From Neostapfia colusana (taxonomy: Eukaryota; Streptophyta; Magnoliopsida; Poales; Poaceae), in contig JASWHV010000012.1 of the NCBI GenBank assembly GCA_030760725.1, positions 50,747,652-50,811,651 of the forward strand: DNA of 64,000 nucleotides. The letters run 5' to 3'. Below are positions 1 to 10,176 of this stretch, one piece after another. How positions within the stretch are numbered: position 1 is the stretch's first letter; each line of letters opens with the position of its first letter. The position numbers and the translations under genes were made by a program. The notes under the pieces were generated by a model. The model did no database searches and was not told where the DNA came from. It was given only the letters and a program-made list of their open reading frames with translations.

Positions 1-751
1 TTTCATTCTCCAAGGCCTTCAGCTTCCTTTCCACGACAAACGCTCGGTCTACCATCTTTTGGAAGCTTTCATATTCATTGGAAGACATTGCACATTGCAT
101 TTCCATAGTAAGTCCTCCCACAAAACAGTCCTGTTTTTGCTCATCAGTTTCGATGTCCCGTGGTGCATAACGGGATAGTTGGGTGAATTTGGTGAGGTAT
201 TCCCTCACAGTCATGTTGCCTTGCTGCAGTCCCAAGAACTCCTTTCTCTTGTTTTTGAGTTCACCCCTTGGTATGTAGTGGTCGCGGAAACTGCGCTTGA
301 ACTCTTCCCAAGTGATGTTCTTGGGGTCGTGATGGGCTGCCACGTAAGGGGTCCACCAATCGGCAGCAGGTCCATGCAATTGGTGAGAGGCAAACAACAC
401 CCTCTCATACCCTTGGCATTGTATGATCCTCATCTTGCTCTCAATGGTCTTTAGCCAATCATCTGCCTCCAGGGGTTCAGAAGCACTTGCAAACTTCGGG
501 GGTTGAGTTCCCAGAAACTCTCTCAACCTTGGTTGACATGATGCAGCTTGTGGAGGTGAAGCTTGGTGCAAGTTGGCGACCACTTGAGTTAGACTCTGGA
601 TGAGCTGATTCTGATTTTCGAGCATTTGGTGGATAGGATCAGCTCCTTCACGGCGACCACCCCTATCTTGTCCTCCAGAAAGGTGAGGATTGCCGGCCTC
701 ATCGTTGTTATAGTTGGGGTTGGCACCACGACCTTTTCCTCTTCCAGCCAT
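1..751 (-). CDS. gag: gag of A1 (partial, runs off the left edge)
   Basis: The frame is open from an ATG at 751-749 to the window edge, about 250 codons. It starts MAGRGRGRGAN, a basic Arg/Gly-rich N-terminus, and continues through the plant gypsy Gag domain with EADDWLKTIESKMRI, LHGPAADWW and the KEFLGLQQGNMTVREYL block near residue 190. It is nearly identical to gag of A2 at 15059. Gag forms the virus-like particle that packages element RNA. The CCHC knuckle and protease would lie beyond the edge. The start was chosen because the matching ATG in A2 has the same upstream context and no earlier in-frame ATG is visible nearby. Confidence 0.88.
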   Translation of the reverse strand, partial: MAGRGKGRGANPNYNNDEAGNPHLSGGQDRGGRREGADPIHQMLENQNQLIQSLTQVVANLHQASPPQAASCQPRLREFLGTQPPKFASASEPLEADDWLKTIESKMRIIQCQGYERVLFASHQLHGPAADWWTPYVAAHHDPKNITWEEFKRSFRDHYIPRGELKNKRKEFLGLQQGNMTVREYLTKFTQLSRYAPRDIETDEQKQDCFVGGLTMEMQCAMSSNEYESFQKMVDRAFVVERKLKALENE

Positions 752-1087
752 CTATCATGATCAACCAAGTGTTAGCTTAAAGCATTACGTATTAACTTCC
801 CAAATTGCTTGTTTAACTTAAACTTTTGAGGCCTTAATATTTAAATAATTTCTGAAGATTTCACGTAGATCTTTGGGTGTCACGTCTCACACGAAAATAA
901 ATGCAATATTGATTTATAGGGGTTCACACACAAAAGCAAAGCAACCTAAAGACGAGGCTGTGGACAAATGCCCATGGCTTCCACAATGCACATCACACAC
1001 CAAACATTAACACACAAATAAATAGGGTATTGACTCAACTACTCGATATCTTGCTGAAATAAGGGAAATGACTCTAAATAACTCGTA
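752..1087 (-). other. Spacer between orf0 and gag of A1
   Basis: AT-rich, non-coding sequence. The same spacer separates orf0 and gag in A2 (14721-15058) with a similar sequence. How gag is translated from this downstream position is not evident; I see no conserved reading frame. Confidence 0.7.
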
Positions 1088-1858
1088 TCACTGAGCTGGC
1101 TCATCGGGGTCTTCATCATTATTGCGGCTGCCCTCTGATTCCGCTTTAGGTGGGGAAGCTGCTGGTGGAGAAGTGCGGTGACGCTTGCTCGCCCGGCGGT
1201 CTGGGGAGTCAGGAGTCCATGTGTCATTTACGGTGACACACAGTTCATTCCCATCTCCTTTTTCTCTCGCCCTCAAGCTGGCGCGAAGCAACGCCTCAGT
1301 CTCCTTCAGGGTATCACGAACATCCTGAAGCTCCTGCTGGCACTCCTGCAGTCGAGTGCTGAGCATAGCAGCATCCTCCAAGCACAGGTCCATGTGCTCA
1401 TGGGAAGTCCCCTGCTGCACTGGCGGGTACTTGTACTCCGCGGTGCCACTCTCACGCTCGAGGACATACATGTACTCAGTCCTGTCCAGGTGGCGACGGT
1501 TGATGTAACTCTGGCAGGTGATGGCCTCCCAGGTGACATCCTTCTCAGCATTGGCCTGAGTTGCCTGACAAACTGGAGAGCGGTGGATCTTGAGCAGCTG
1601 ATTTTCATGGATAATCCTCATCTCTGAGCTCCATTCTTCCCGCTTCTCATGGATGGTCCTGGTGGAGCTGTAGTGTATGATCAGCTTGCCCACATTGCCG
1701 GCGGCGTGGAGCATACGCCGAAGACGGCGCGACAGGCCTCCTACTGCCAACCCATAGGAGTGGTACGTCACCGGACGGTTCTCCTCTCTCAAGGCAAGGG
1801 CAACTACATGAACTCTCCCTCCTGTGGACTTGCGGGCGGTGCGGATCATGCGAACCAT
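1088..1858 (-). CDS. orf0: extra ORF upstream of gag, A1 copy (256 aa)
   Basis: An intact 256-codon frame between the primer site and gag. It begins MVRMIRTARKSTGG, has a central region with the conserved blocks EENRPVTYHSYGLAVGG and RTEYMYVLERESG, and a heptad-like stretch at about residues 170-205 (MLSTRLQECQQELQDVRDT) that suggests a coiled coil. The tail is basic and proline-rich with DRRASKRHRTSPP, a plausible nuclear localisation signal. A2 carries the same protein with stops. Such an extra frame is reported for RIRE3-type elements; its function is unknown to me. It has no Gag, protease, RT or integrase motif. It would be the first ORF on the genomic RNA. Confidence 0.8.
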   Translation of the reverse strand: MVRMIRTARKSTGGRVHVVALALREENRPVTYHSYGLAVGGLSRRLRRMLHAAGNVGKLIIHYSSTRTIHEKREEWSSEMRIIHENQLLKIHRSPVCQATQANAEKDVTWEAITCQSYINRRHLDRTEYMYVLERESGTAEYKYPPVQQGTSHEHMDLCLEDAAMLSTRLQECQQELQDVRDTLKETEALLRASLRAREKGDGNELCVTVNDTWTPDSPDRRASKRHRTSPPAASPPKAESEGSRNNDEDPDEPAQ

Positions 1859-2062
1859 CTAAAACATAAAGCATTTAAAATCAAGTTAGATAAGAATTAA
1901 ATAAAGATTGTATTTTGAATAAAAGTTGGGGCAAGATGAACAAATAAAGTGACCCCATTAAATAACACTTTCAACCCACACCTTTTGTAAAATAGTTTTT
2001 AAGAAAATAAGGTCTTTAAATACGTCCATTTCTACCTAGGTCCACATTCCTACGGGCAACCT
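1859..2062 (-). other. Leader between primer site and orf0, A1
   Basis: Untranslated leader of A1 with no coding signal. It matches the A2 leader at 13746-13949. Confidence 0.6.
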
Positions 2063-2076
2063 TGGCTCTGATACCA
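2063..2076 (-). promoter_or_regulatory. Primer binding site of A1 (tRNA-iMet type)
   Basis: In sense the site reads TGGTATCAGAGCCA, the standard plant initiator-Met tRNA primer site. It lies 4 nt inside the 5' LTR end and marks the start of minus-strand cDNA synthesis. Confidence 0.92.
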
Positions 2077-2424
2077 CTTCTGTCACACCCGGTCTCTCTA
2101 AAGAGCCACCGAGTGAATATCACATGTATGCCACGATCATTTTCTCATACATGTGACGACAAATAGTGAAGCATCAATATATTACAAGCCAGGTGTTCGA
2201 ATATAAATAAGTCTTACATAACATACGTCTCGATGGACGATAATATGTTCATAACATGTAAATAAAACAGCAGCGAAATATAAAATCTTGTGGGCTCCGT
2301 CACAGGCGTTGCCCGGGGGACTCCGTGAACCTAAAATCCTTCTTCGGGACCAAAGTCTTGGTTATTGAACACCACATCATCCACTTGACCTGAGCAGCAA
2401 TTTAAACCAATAGAAAAGCAAGTT

Positions 2425-2443
2425 TGAGTACCGTTGGTACTCA
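2425..2443 (-). promoter_or_regulatory. Conserved LTR stem-loop, A1
   Basis: In sense TGAGTACCAACGGTACTCA, an 8-bp perfect stem with a 3-nt loop, about 345 bp before the LTR end and flanked by CTTG on both sides. Homologous stem-loops occur in the other A LTRs and in families B and C. Confidence 0.7.
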
Positions 2444-2704
2444 ACAAGTGTGGGAAAATAATGTCATGCATGGCTAGAGCAAGGAGAGGTTGAACTCATG
2501 GTTAAAGCACTACGCAATTAATACCTATCACCTTAGCTTATTAAGCACCTACATTACTACATAGGTGAAATGGTCCCAATCCCTCAACCCATCATCAATA
2601 TCAAGTAAACATGGTCCCATCTCCAATGTTAAGCTTCCCGCTTAACATTCACAACTTCCCAATCCATCATCCTCTAATCATGAATAAGTCCAAGCCGCTC
2701 TTGA

Positions 2705-2745
2705 CCGTGAGCATGGCTGTCATGATAGTTTTGACTCTGCAGAGT
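2705..2745 (-). promoter_or_regulatory. Triple palindrome module, A1 LTR
   Basis: In sense order: ACTCTGCAGAGT (perfect palindrome), CTATCATGACAG (near-palindrome, one wobble-compatible change), then a CCGTG/CACGG-type hairpin, here with one wobble. The same three units occur in all A and B LTRs that reach this point. Confidence 0.65.
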
Positions 2746-3057
2746 TTGCACCACTCTACGCAGATGTAGTGATTTCATCCCCCGTTACCGGGTGGACTAA
2801 AAGAACCTCCATTATGCCAGTGGTCGTGAACCACGTTCACACTTCCCAGGTGTGTAGCCAGGAGATCACTACGAGGCCTTTACAAAGGGATTTCCGACGA
2901 CCATGGGCCCACTGAGGTTTCACCCCTAACAGCATACAAGAGGCTCCAACCCCGCTGCAGTGGCCCCCTCTTGAGCCTTGCAGTTCATATGGTAGTCTAG
3001 CTGACACCTATTCCCCGCACCATCCAAACACCCATACTACGCCGGAAATACACCTAA

Positions 3058-3243
3058 TTAATTGGCCAAGCTGCCCCATCTCAGCATGTGGTTGGCACGG
3101 TAAAGCCAGGTTACATGCTCCATGAACCGGTCCTTAGGATCCAGGCAAGCACTAAACACAAACCCGAGTCTCGTGCACATAGCACCAACCAAATCGTCCA
3201 ACTTGCCTCGATCCATACCTCTACATAACTCATGATATCTCAT
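3058..3243 (-). other. Small sense ORF inside A1 LTR (61 codons)
   Basis: Starts MRYHELCRGMDRGKLDDL and ends LRWGSLAN. All four A LTRs keep a sense frame of exactly 61 codons here, downstream of the TATA box and so in transcribed sequence. In family B the homologous DNA does not keep the frame, so conservation may be at the nucleotide level. Expression as a peptide is unproven. Confidence 0.3.
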
Positions 3244-4720
3244 TCAAGAGTAAGGTAAATAAGTTGATGATCTCATATCCCACTTATCCCATTCTAAACA
3301 TGGCTAAGCATAAGCATATAAATAAATGACATAATGAAATAAATCCAACCCATGCTACAAGGATATATGATAGTGAAAGTCTATGGAAACTTCCTAGCTT
3401 GGGTATCATATTCCAAATTGACAGTGCAATTAAATTCTAACTACACATCCTAGTATAGGATTAAAGTGGTCAAGGACACTTGCCTTCTTCCTGCTGCTCT
3501 GGGAATGGAAAGTCCTGGTCTTGAAAGGTGAGAACTTGCTCTGGGGCAGGTTCTACTCATGCCAATACACATAGCAAAAGAAAACAACAATTCGTAAGCC
3601 ATAGTCCACACTTTCACTCATGCAAACCACACATACATACATATGAAAGTCATTCATATTTCTAAGTGTTGTGGTTACCCTAGACGTGTTGATTTTTGGC
3701 CTACATGCACTTTTAAACATATATATATATTATTTCTAACTTTTGTATTCAGATTTCTATTTGCACACTATATATTAATTTCCAATTTGAACAAACTCTC
3801 TATATTTAATTAATACACTCCTTAGCCACAAAGTTTGCATGAAAGATAATTTCCTACTCCAAATAGGTTTTCAGATCTTCTACAAAATCCTAAATTGAAG
3901 TTTTTGGATTTGGAGACCTCATTTATCATTTTCTAATTATGCATACTTATTTTCCTATATTTTCAGATTTATTTTCTATGCCTAAAAGTGAACTTTAATA
4001 TTAAAATAGTGAGATATATAATCTAAACAGAATAGGTTTTGATCTAAAATGTTCCATAAAAAATTTTTGAACTTCCTCTCTGATGAAAACCAATTTAAAG
4101 TTATTTCTACCCATTTTCAGAATTGTTTTCTAGTGTAGAAATGAATTTCCACCAATAAAACAGCAACCTAGATTCCTACAAAAATTTATTCTGTTCTAAT
4201 TTCCCAAACAGAACCTTCATAAATTTTTCCTATCCCTTTTTGGTTATTTATACTCACTTTCCCACAGTTTAAACTTATTTTATGCCTAAAGGGCATATTT
4301 CAGATATAAATTACAAAACAGTAATCTTATTGAGTTTAGAAGTTTATTTCCCCTCTAAAATCAGATCTTAGATTGTTTCTACAAATTTTCCTTAGGGTTA
4401 GAATATTTAAACTGATCATATAGCTATGTTTGAATTTTAAATCCTATTCACATATTCAATTTCCTGAATTTAATAACCCTCAGGGGCTGATGTGCAAATC
4501 CACCCTACTGTGGGGCCCCATTTCCCAATTTCTAACTTTCGAGGGGTCTAAGTGTGCAAAATAGGGAGGTCTTCCTAATTCTTATTAAGTCCAGGGGCTA
4601 AAACTGACTTTTAAATGAATTTACATGAATCTCTAAGGGTCCAGGGGCTTGATCAGAAATTTCCAGGGCTAGCTCGTGTTTTCCGAGGTCCCCAGGGGGT
4701 AGCGCGTAAGATTCCCGGCC

Positions 4721-4726
4721 TTTATA
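4721..4726 (-). promoter_or_regulatory. TATA box of A1 LTR
   Basis: Sense TATAAA within GTTATAAAGGCC, followed by a conserved block with GCCCCTGG-type motifs. The element is conserved in all four A LTRs and sits at the junction of GC-rich U3 and the downstream AT-rich region. Confidence 0.65.
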
Positions 4727-5658
4727 ACGCGGGGCTGATGTGGGCCGTTAGATTTAAATCAGACGGCTCAGATTAGATCGCCGAAGGGGTATGCACCGAT
4801 TTAATTTCTGCCATGTGATTTAAAATAGATGGCCCACAAGAGGCCACGTCACCCTGGCCAGAGCCAGCCCGCGCGCGCAGCGGCACGCGGTGGCGGTGAT
4901 CTTGCCGGCGCAGCTTCGGTTCCTTGCCGCTACACGCTAAAACTTGCAGTTTTTCACACGGATCGACTGCGGAGGGGTAGGGGAAGCTCACCTAAAGGTT
5001 TCTCGGGCTTGGGGAGGTCGGAATTCGGCTCTGTGACGACGATGGTTGGAGCTGCTCCTCGGTGCTCGTCGGAACCGATGCTAGGGCGCGAAACTTGTCG
5101 CTTCCTTCACCTGCAGGGCTCCCCGGCGGCGGTGGAACACGGCAAGCTCGTTAGTCCAGCGAAAAGCGAAGAGATCCGAAGGTTTTTCGGTGGGGGATGA
5201 TCGGTTCTCACCGGAGAGAAAGATGGAGCGGCACTGGGAAATCGGCGAGTTTCCTTGCGTTGAATGCACGAGGAGAGGCGGCGGAGGGTCGGTTTAGATA
5301 TGTAGTAGCGCCCGGGACCGAAGATTGAGGCTGCGAGCGAGGGGTTCGGGAGTGGCGGTTGCGATCGGGCGCGAAAGAGCCGGAGCGGTTGGGGGCACGC
5401 GGGGAAGGAGATGACATGTGGGCCCCGCGCGTCAGAGAGAGGGAGAGGGGGGGCGCGCGGGGGTTTTGGGCTGGCTGGCGCGCGTGGTTTTGGGCCGGCT
5501 GAGATGGGTTTCGGCCCACTGGCCGTTTTTCTTTTTCCTTTTCTTTTTCTATTTTGATTCAAATTTAAATTCCAGTTTGAATTTGAATTGCTTCATCACA
5601 TGCAATACGTCCAAATTTTTTTTAAATTCCCCTCTTTAGCAGGTTTTGGGGTGTTACA

Positions 5659-6913
5659 GATCTCCCCAGTTCCATGCCCATTAACATCATCAAGATCCCA
5701 TCATCATTATTCATATGAGTGCAGTAGCTAGACATGTTTTATTTCAGCTTCCCGTATCCCGTGAATTAAGCGAAGAAAAAAGGAAAAAAATGACCATTAC
5801 CTGACTGATCAACTTTCCCGGCGAGAAGGATGGTTAACAAAACTAGTAAACTCCTATAAGGGTGTCTCATCAAGTTGACTCAAGCATACGAGTTTTCCAA
5901 AAAAAAAACAGTTTCAAAACATGGGATCAATATGGTCAAGGGGCACTTGCCTTGCCCCCTTTGCTCTTGTTGCTCAAGTGTCTCGAAGTCTTGGTGCTGT
6001 AGATCCTCGTAGATGGCCTCTTGAGCTTGTCCTTCTACTCACAACCATGCACATACAAAATTTACAGCAATCAATCATCACGCACAAACTTTACTCAAGA
6101 TGCAATGGGGTAGATGAATGCAAATCCTATGGTGCTGTTTTATTAAACCAGTTTGTACGTGTTCTTGCATGTTTTAATGGGCTTTCATGGGGTTTTATGA
6201 TGAAGAAGGGTGTTGGGATCAAGTGTGGACGTGGTGATGATCTTGACTCAAGATCTAGATCAATTCCACCGTAAAAAACCGATCAAAACACAATTTGTCC
6301 ACACGCAAAAGTTTCTGCTCGAAGGGGGCGAAGAAAACGGGTGCGTAGAAACAGCGGCGACGTCGTAAGATGGATAATTGAGACCTATCTCACTTCCTCC
6401 TTGTGGTAGGGCCCTTCTCCTAGCAATGGCAGCAGCGGGTAATTCTTCTATAGAAGATTAGGGCAGGACAGATCATCGTGCTTCTTCTCCAGCAACGGCG
6501 AGGCGTGATGGGGCTCGATGGCAGCCAAATTCCGGCAAGGGGCGGAACTTGGCGACTTGGCAGCAAGGAAGGGGGCTTGGCAGCAGGGGGGACGTCCAAA
6601 ATAGAGAGGATTTCAGCCAGGGTGTGGGGGTTATATTTATAAGAGGGAAAAAGAGGAGTCCTACTACAATTGGAGCTCAAATAAGAGTCCTAATCAATTT
6701 TTTTGGATCTTAACAAACTTATCTCTTGTGGTGCGGCAGCCTTGGGGATTTTATCCCCAAAAGGTGTGGAAAATTCCATTTTTAGAAATTGGGGAATTTA
6801 GAAATTTTGGGGGAAATTTGGGAATGGCTCATTTCAGCTATCTTTTTCCCATTCCTCACCATTTCTATGTCCCATTCTCCATTTCTACATTCCCCTCTCC
6901 ATTTCTATGTCCC
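5659..6913 (-). repeat. Family B LTR, copy B1, left segment
   Basis: Matches the B2 LTR from about 36225 onward in the same orientation, including the stretch GCACATACAAAATTTACAG near 6050 and the GC-rich block at 6300-6640. Cut on the left by A1 and on the right by the S element, and continues at 29783. The end at 6845-6912 carries copies of a CTCCATTTCTATG minisatellite that continue across the S insertion. Confidence 0.85.
6634..6641 (-). promoter_or_regulatory. TATA box of B1 LTR
   Basis: Sense TATAAATA, at the same place in the B2 LTR (37212-37219) and the B LTR fragment at 42841-42848, between GC-rich U3 and the transcribed part. Confidence 0.6.
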
Positions 6914-7512
6914 TGTAGGATCAAAGAACACGTGTAAAGCTACCAGAGGGGGGTGAATGGTAGAAAAAAACTTTTCAGCGGAAGCAACAAAACACCCCTC
7001 AGCAGAAAACCGATCGTTTAAATAAACCGTGTGTGCAACTAATCTAAACGTGTTCAACTGTGACAAAACTAGTATAGATTGTAGATAATCAAGTCACGAA
7101 GACTTCACAACAAGAATCATGAAAATCCGTTGAGAGAAACTCAAGTTACGATCGAAAGATCGAACAAAGGTCAATCTGTCCTATGAGAGAAAAACAGTTC
7201 TGGAATACTGCAAAGACACTCGTGTAGATCAGAAACCACAAATTCAATGAGCGTGAAATTTTTACAGATGATAGATAGTCAAGTTGTAAAGACAACCCAA
7301 AAAGAATCACATCAATTGGATCTGTAAAACTCGAGTTATGATAAAACCACCGAAGCAATGTAATGCTGAACAGAAACTCGACGAGAAAAACTTGTCTGAA
7401 ACAAGTCGGACGAACAAGGCACAAAATTTCCTTTAGAATACGAATTTTATTTATCAAAACACAAGAGGAACAGCCCCAAAGTCATGCACCCACGAGCCTT
7501 GGCCTCCCTTGC

Positions 7513-7519
7513 TTATATA
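7513..7519 (-). promoter_or_regulatory. TATA box in S 3' LTR
   Basis: Sense TATATAA preceding GCAAGG, kept at the same place in the S 5' LTR (28668-28674) and in the solo LTR (39788-39794). Confidence 0.55.
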
Positions 7520-8318
7520 ACTAGCCCGAAGGCCAACCCAATTCAAACTAGGACTCCAACTTCTACTTGGATTCAAACTGTAACTTTCCAATACTGCTCA
7601 AGACTCTTCTATACGTAGATAGAAGCAATCTTAAGACTTCCAAACACCTTAGGAACGTCCCAAACATTCCTAAAACAACTCTACTTCATTCCTAACACGA
7701 AATCCTGTTATAACCAACTCGAAACTTTCCATAAACAAACCATAACTGCCTCAGCCGCAGCCTGCGCGCAAAATCCAGCCGGTTGAACCTTTTCAACCAT
7801 ATCTCCACTTTCATATCTCTTCACCACGCCTTGGAAATATGTTGCCACGTACATGTACTCCTTGCACACGTGCAAACACCTTCCAACAACGTCCACAATA
7901 CCTTCATATGCATTGTTCTTGATCCAAATATGTTGCGCGACCTCCCGATCAACTCAACCACAATTCCTGCCAAACTTGGTTGTTGAACCTCATCTTCTCC
8001 CTACGACTAGTTCAATGGATCCCGTCACCAGCCATGTCTTGAACTCAAGCAACACCTGCACATGAATAAACAACCAATACTTTCGAGCACAAGTCCTCGA
8101 CTTGACTCTTGTTAGTTCCGAAACTACAACATCCTACGTGAGCACCTCACATAAGCATGTTGTAAACCATAGCAAAATGATATCAGCCATAACCACCAAA
8201 ACACACCAAAAACTTAGTAAAATAATACTAAGCAAACTTTCCATAAGAGTAAAGCAAGTTCGGAACATTGCAAGTTAAAAGCAGAACCATTGCACTCAAG
8301 CTCCGAACCTTACCAAAG

Positions 8319-8545
8319 CTAACCGGACCTTGAACCGGAGCTTACCAAGGCTAGTCGGACCTAGCGCCGGAGCTTACTAAAGCTTAGTCGGACCTAGCAC
8401 GGAACTTACCAAATATAGCCGGACCTAGCACCGGAGCTAGCAAAAACAAGTCGGACCTAGCCAAAATAAGTCAGACCTAGACAAAGCAAGTCGGACCTTA
8501 CGTCAGACCTATCGTCGGACCTTGCAGGAGCTCGGACCTAGAGTC
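8319..8545 (-). repeat. CGGACC-type repeat array in S 3' LTR
   Basis: About ten degenerate copies of a word like GTCGGACCTAG alternating with CCGGAGC, in U3 just inside the LTR start. Sirevirus LTRs are known for clustered CACCGGACT-like palindromic motifs, which this resembles. The same array is at 29470-29708 and 40587-40765. A role as promoter or silencing target is inference. Confidence 0.6.
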
Positions 8546-8626
8546 GGAACTTGTTAAAAAGGTGTTTTGGTAGTATTCAGAACTTTTATCGTCAAAGCCA
8601 ATGTATTCAACACACATAGGTTCACA

Positions 8627-8640
8627 ATCTCCCCCCTTGA
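8627..8640 (-). promoter_or_regulatory. Primary polypurine tract of element S
   Basis: Sense TCAAGGGGGGAGAT directly abutting the 3' LTR; it primes plus-strand DNA synthesis. Confidence 0.85.
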
Positions 8641-9622
8641 TGAATGCATTGGCAACACCACTTAAAATCCGAACATTGGCTTATTCACATGAAAAGTTTT
8701 GAAAACAATTCCCCCCCCTTTGTAAGTCAGAAATAAAATGAGAACAAAAACAAAAATACCAAAAATTCTCCCCCTGAGAAGAATCGTGCCAAAACACTTG
8801 TGAATGTGTGCAATGTGTGATCTATTTCTCCCCCTTTGACAATGTATTCAGCAAGGTACAAAAGAGAAATTTTAATTTGTTATGAGCACATTATAACATA
8901 TATATATATATAACAAAGCTCATCCAAATCATACTATCAAGTAATTTACACTATCACATCAATGAGATACATAAAGTAGTGTAAGCCATGCTAGAGATCA
9001 AGTGTAATTTTCAATTTAAACAAGTCATGATCTCACAAACTTAACTATTTCAAGACCTGAAAGCATGACACTTGTTGCTGCATTTTATTTATCATTTAAA
9101 TCACAAATTTTGATCTTATGACATTTGCAAGAGATTATATGCAGCGTCAGCCTTATTCTAACCAACCAAGCAAAGCCTATGTCATTTGACAGTCAGAATC
9201 TTAAGGACATGGTTTTAGTCATATACAACTCCTTTCAAGTTCATATCTAAGTGCAATGATAAGCCATCTCAAAAGAAGAAGTGCGATGCATGCATATTCT
9301 CTTGATCTTTTCTCATTTTTTTTATTTGAACATAAAAACTCAACATGTGAGTTGATTACTTGATTAATTCTTTATGATTAAAAGCACTTGTGAGCATGCA
9401 ACAAGTTCAAAACAGCAAGAAAGTTCGACCGTGACCAGATTTACTGTAAGTAATTATTCCAATTACTATGGTAAAAACTACAAAAATGTATAACACGAGT
9501 AATGTAGTAAGAACTTTCAGCATGAAAAAGGAATCACAAAGTCATATATGCATGAAATACTATGCTCATATTATTTTAATTTCAGATTCACATATAGACT
9601 TCCCAAGTTTCAAAATTCTCCC
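8641..9622 (-). other. Non-coding tail of S with extra polypurine-like tracts
   Basis: No ORF of note. In sense, further G-rich tracts occur at about 8829-8837 (AAAGGGGGAG), 8768-8777 (CAGGGGGAG), 8711-8720 (AAGGGGGGGG) and 9617-9627 (GAGGGAG). Several polypurine tracts upstream of the 3' LTR are a Sirevirus hallmark. If this family once had an env-like ORF, it is not visible here. Confidence 0.7.
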
Positions 9623-10176
9623 TCAATTTAAGCCATGAGGATGCATAACCCCTATTTCACTACGAATGTAACAAAAACGAGGGAAATCCAAAGGTTTTGT
9701 AAAAATGTCAGCCAATTGTTGTTCAATATCTACATGGTGAAGCACAATGTTCCCTTTTTCGATATTATCATGGAGAAAGTGATACCTAATGTCAATGTGC
9801 TTAGTTCTCGAATGTTGTACGGGGTTTGTAGCAATGCAAATGGCACTAGTGTTATCACAAAACAGTGGAACACTACCTAGATCAACCCCATAGTCTTTAA
9901 GTGTTTGAACAGTCCAAAGAATTTGTGAGCAAGCACTAGCAGCAGCTACATATTCAGATTCGACTGTGGATTGTACAACTGAACTTTGTTTTCTAGAGGA
10001 CCAAGCAACAAGTGAATTACCAAGAAAATGACAAGCACCAGAAGTACATTTCCTATCAATCCTACAACCCCTAAAATCAGCATCGGATAAAGCTTTCAAA
10101 GTAACGGTTGAGAAAGAAGGAAGAAAAATGCCAAATTCTTGAGTTCCATGTAAGTACCTGAGAATCCTTTTGACGG
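9623..10176 (-). pseudogene. pol: S pol, RNase H end (downstream of A2 insertion)
   Basis: C-terminal part of copia pol. It shows VKRILRYLHGTQEFG at the insertion point, then SDADFRGCRIDRKCTSG, GNSLVAWSSRKQSSV, STVESEYVAAASA and NTSAICIATNPVQHSRTKHID. These are RNase H motifs, with the D, E and D residues visible. It ends at a stop at 9623. The upstream half lies at 23112 onward, beyond A2, so this piece cannot be expressed as part of pol. Confidence 0.92.

Larger units (their letters stand above)
1..5658 (-). mobile_element. Gypsy family A, copy A1 (partial, left end outside window)
   Basis: Ty3/gypsy LTR retrotransposon read right to left: 5' LTR (2081-5658), tRNA-iMet type primer site, orf0 (1858-1088), then gag (751 to beyond the left edge). 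The LTR has TG...CA ends: in sense it starts TGTAACACCCC and ends GGTGTGACA. The next 5 bp, GATCT (5659-5663), should be the target duplication, because the intact B LTR at about 36230 reads straight through the same AGATCTCCCC sequence. No stop interrupts the visible gag or orf0, so this copy looks younger than A2. The orf0-gag order and LTR size resemble RIRE3/RIRE8 of rice (recalled from the literature, not checked). Confidence 0.9.
2081..5658 (-). repeat. 5' LTR of A1 (3578 bp)
   Basis: Long terminal repeat in minus orientation. It aligns over its whole length with the A2 LTRs and the A3 LTR. The right part (about 4700-5640) is GC-rich U3/promoter sequence. The middle (about 3290-4700) is AT-rich. 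The left part (2081-3290) holds the core shared with family B: the palindrome module (2705-2745), a 61-codon small ORF (3058-3243) and a perfect hairpin (2425-2443). Confidence 0.93.
6914..8626 (-). repeat. 3' LTR of element S (1713 bp)
   Basis: In window orientation it runs from TGTAGGATC to TAGGTTCACA, and matches 28068-29782 almost throughout. It includes a dense run of CGGACCT/CCGGAGC words at 8319-8545 and a TATATAA box at 7513-7519. Bounded on the right by the polypurine tract and on the left by the GTCCC duplication. Confidence 0.93.

Noticed and set aside
4829..5639. Overlapping ORFs in the GC-rich part of the A LTRs (also 10204-10665, 19587-20049, 62201-62673)
   Set aside because: Frames differ in length and reading between copies on both strands. 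They follow from low stop density in GC-rich U3, not from a conserved protein.
7708..8065. Conserved short ORFs in the S LTRs (also 28863-29220, 39983-40261)
   Set aside because: Several overlapping frames on both strands are equally kept because the three LTRs are highly similar overall. No sign of coding constraint.
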